Below the pieces are notes generated by a model that was not told the origin of the DNA, made no database searches, and saw only the letters and a list, made by a program, of their open reading frames with translations. Below, piece after piece: positions 7,228-7,258 of a stretch of 7,258 bases of DNA. Numbering within the stretch: position 1 is the stretch's first letter; every line of letters starts with the position of its first letter. The DNA is from an uncultured Clostridia bacterium (GTDB lineage Bacteria > Bacillota > Clostridia > Oscillospirales > Oscillospiraceae): positions 1 to 7,258 of the forward strand of contig CALLZZ010000550.1 in assembly GCA_937858235.1 (NCBI GenBank), given 5' to 3'. The position numbers were made by a program, and so were the translations under genes.

Positions 7228-7258
7228 GCGCCCATCTGAAAGCCTTTCAAATGGGCGC
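7228..7258. terminator. Long hairpin at the window's right edge, possible terminator
   Basis: GCGCCCAT (7228-7235) pairs with ATGGGCGC (7251-7258). TGAAA (7237-7241) pairs with TTTCA (7245-7249) around a GCC loop, with one C/A mismatch between the helices. The shape fits an intrinsic terminator stem, but any T-run would lie beyond the last base. It might end the transcript carrying the upstream structured region or terminate genes converging from the right. Confidence 0.45.

Noticed and set aside
1..7258. CRISPR array, tRNA or rRNA
   Set aside because: No regularly spaced direct repeats, cloverleaf-like sequence or rRNA-like segment was found on reading either strand.

Overview
The window suggests a Clostridia-type Firmicute chromosome or accessory island. 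The grounds are a moderately AT-rich coding composition, a consensus AAGGAGG ribosome binding site, and an IS1182-family insertion sequence. This is inference; no rRNA or housekeeping gene is present to fix the taxon. All supported genes lie on the + strand.

Region 1 (2-5176) is a two-gene Type III restriction-modification operon. The first gene encodes the Mod methyltransferase subunit. It is cut by the left edge of the window: the frame is open through base 2, so its true start lies upstream. Mod carries DPPY followed by FAGSGTT, the beta-class order of DNA amino-methyltransferases. The second gene starts 12 bases after the Mod stop, behind a strong AAGGAGG. It encodes a 1054-residue Res subunit: a superfamily 2 helicase/translocase with a C-terminal PD-type nuclease segment. 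Mod would recognise and methylate the host sites. Res would join Mod in a complex that translocates on and cuts unmethylated invading DNA. The Res nuclease motif reads PD...D-P-H where a (D/E)-x-K is expected, the main protein oddity here.

Region 2 (5177-5462) is non-coding. It holds a perfect 16-bp hairpin without a T-tract and a cluster of smaller hairpins that ends just before the next element.

Region 3 (5463-7114) is a complete 1652-bp IS1182-family insertion sequence. It has 22-bp terminal inverted repeats (20 of 22 identical), one intact 492-residue DDE transposase, a TATAAT box inside an 8-bp inverted repeat, and an intrinsic terminator right after the stop codon. GGGG on both sides is a possible 4-bp target duplication.

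Region 4 (7115-7258) has no convincing gene but is strongly structured. A compact three-way-junction fold with a GCAA tetraloop and several G-U wobbles (7130-7203) is followed by a long hairpin that reaches the window's last base. Regions 2 and 4 may be two halves of one structured intergenic element split by the IS. I see no wholly new system. The best candidates for something undescribed are the structured flanks of the IS and the altered nuclease motif of Res.
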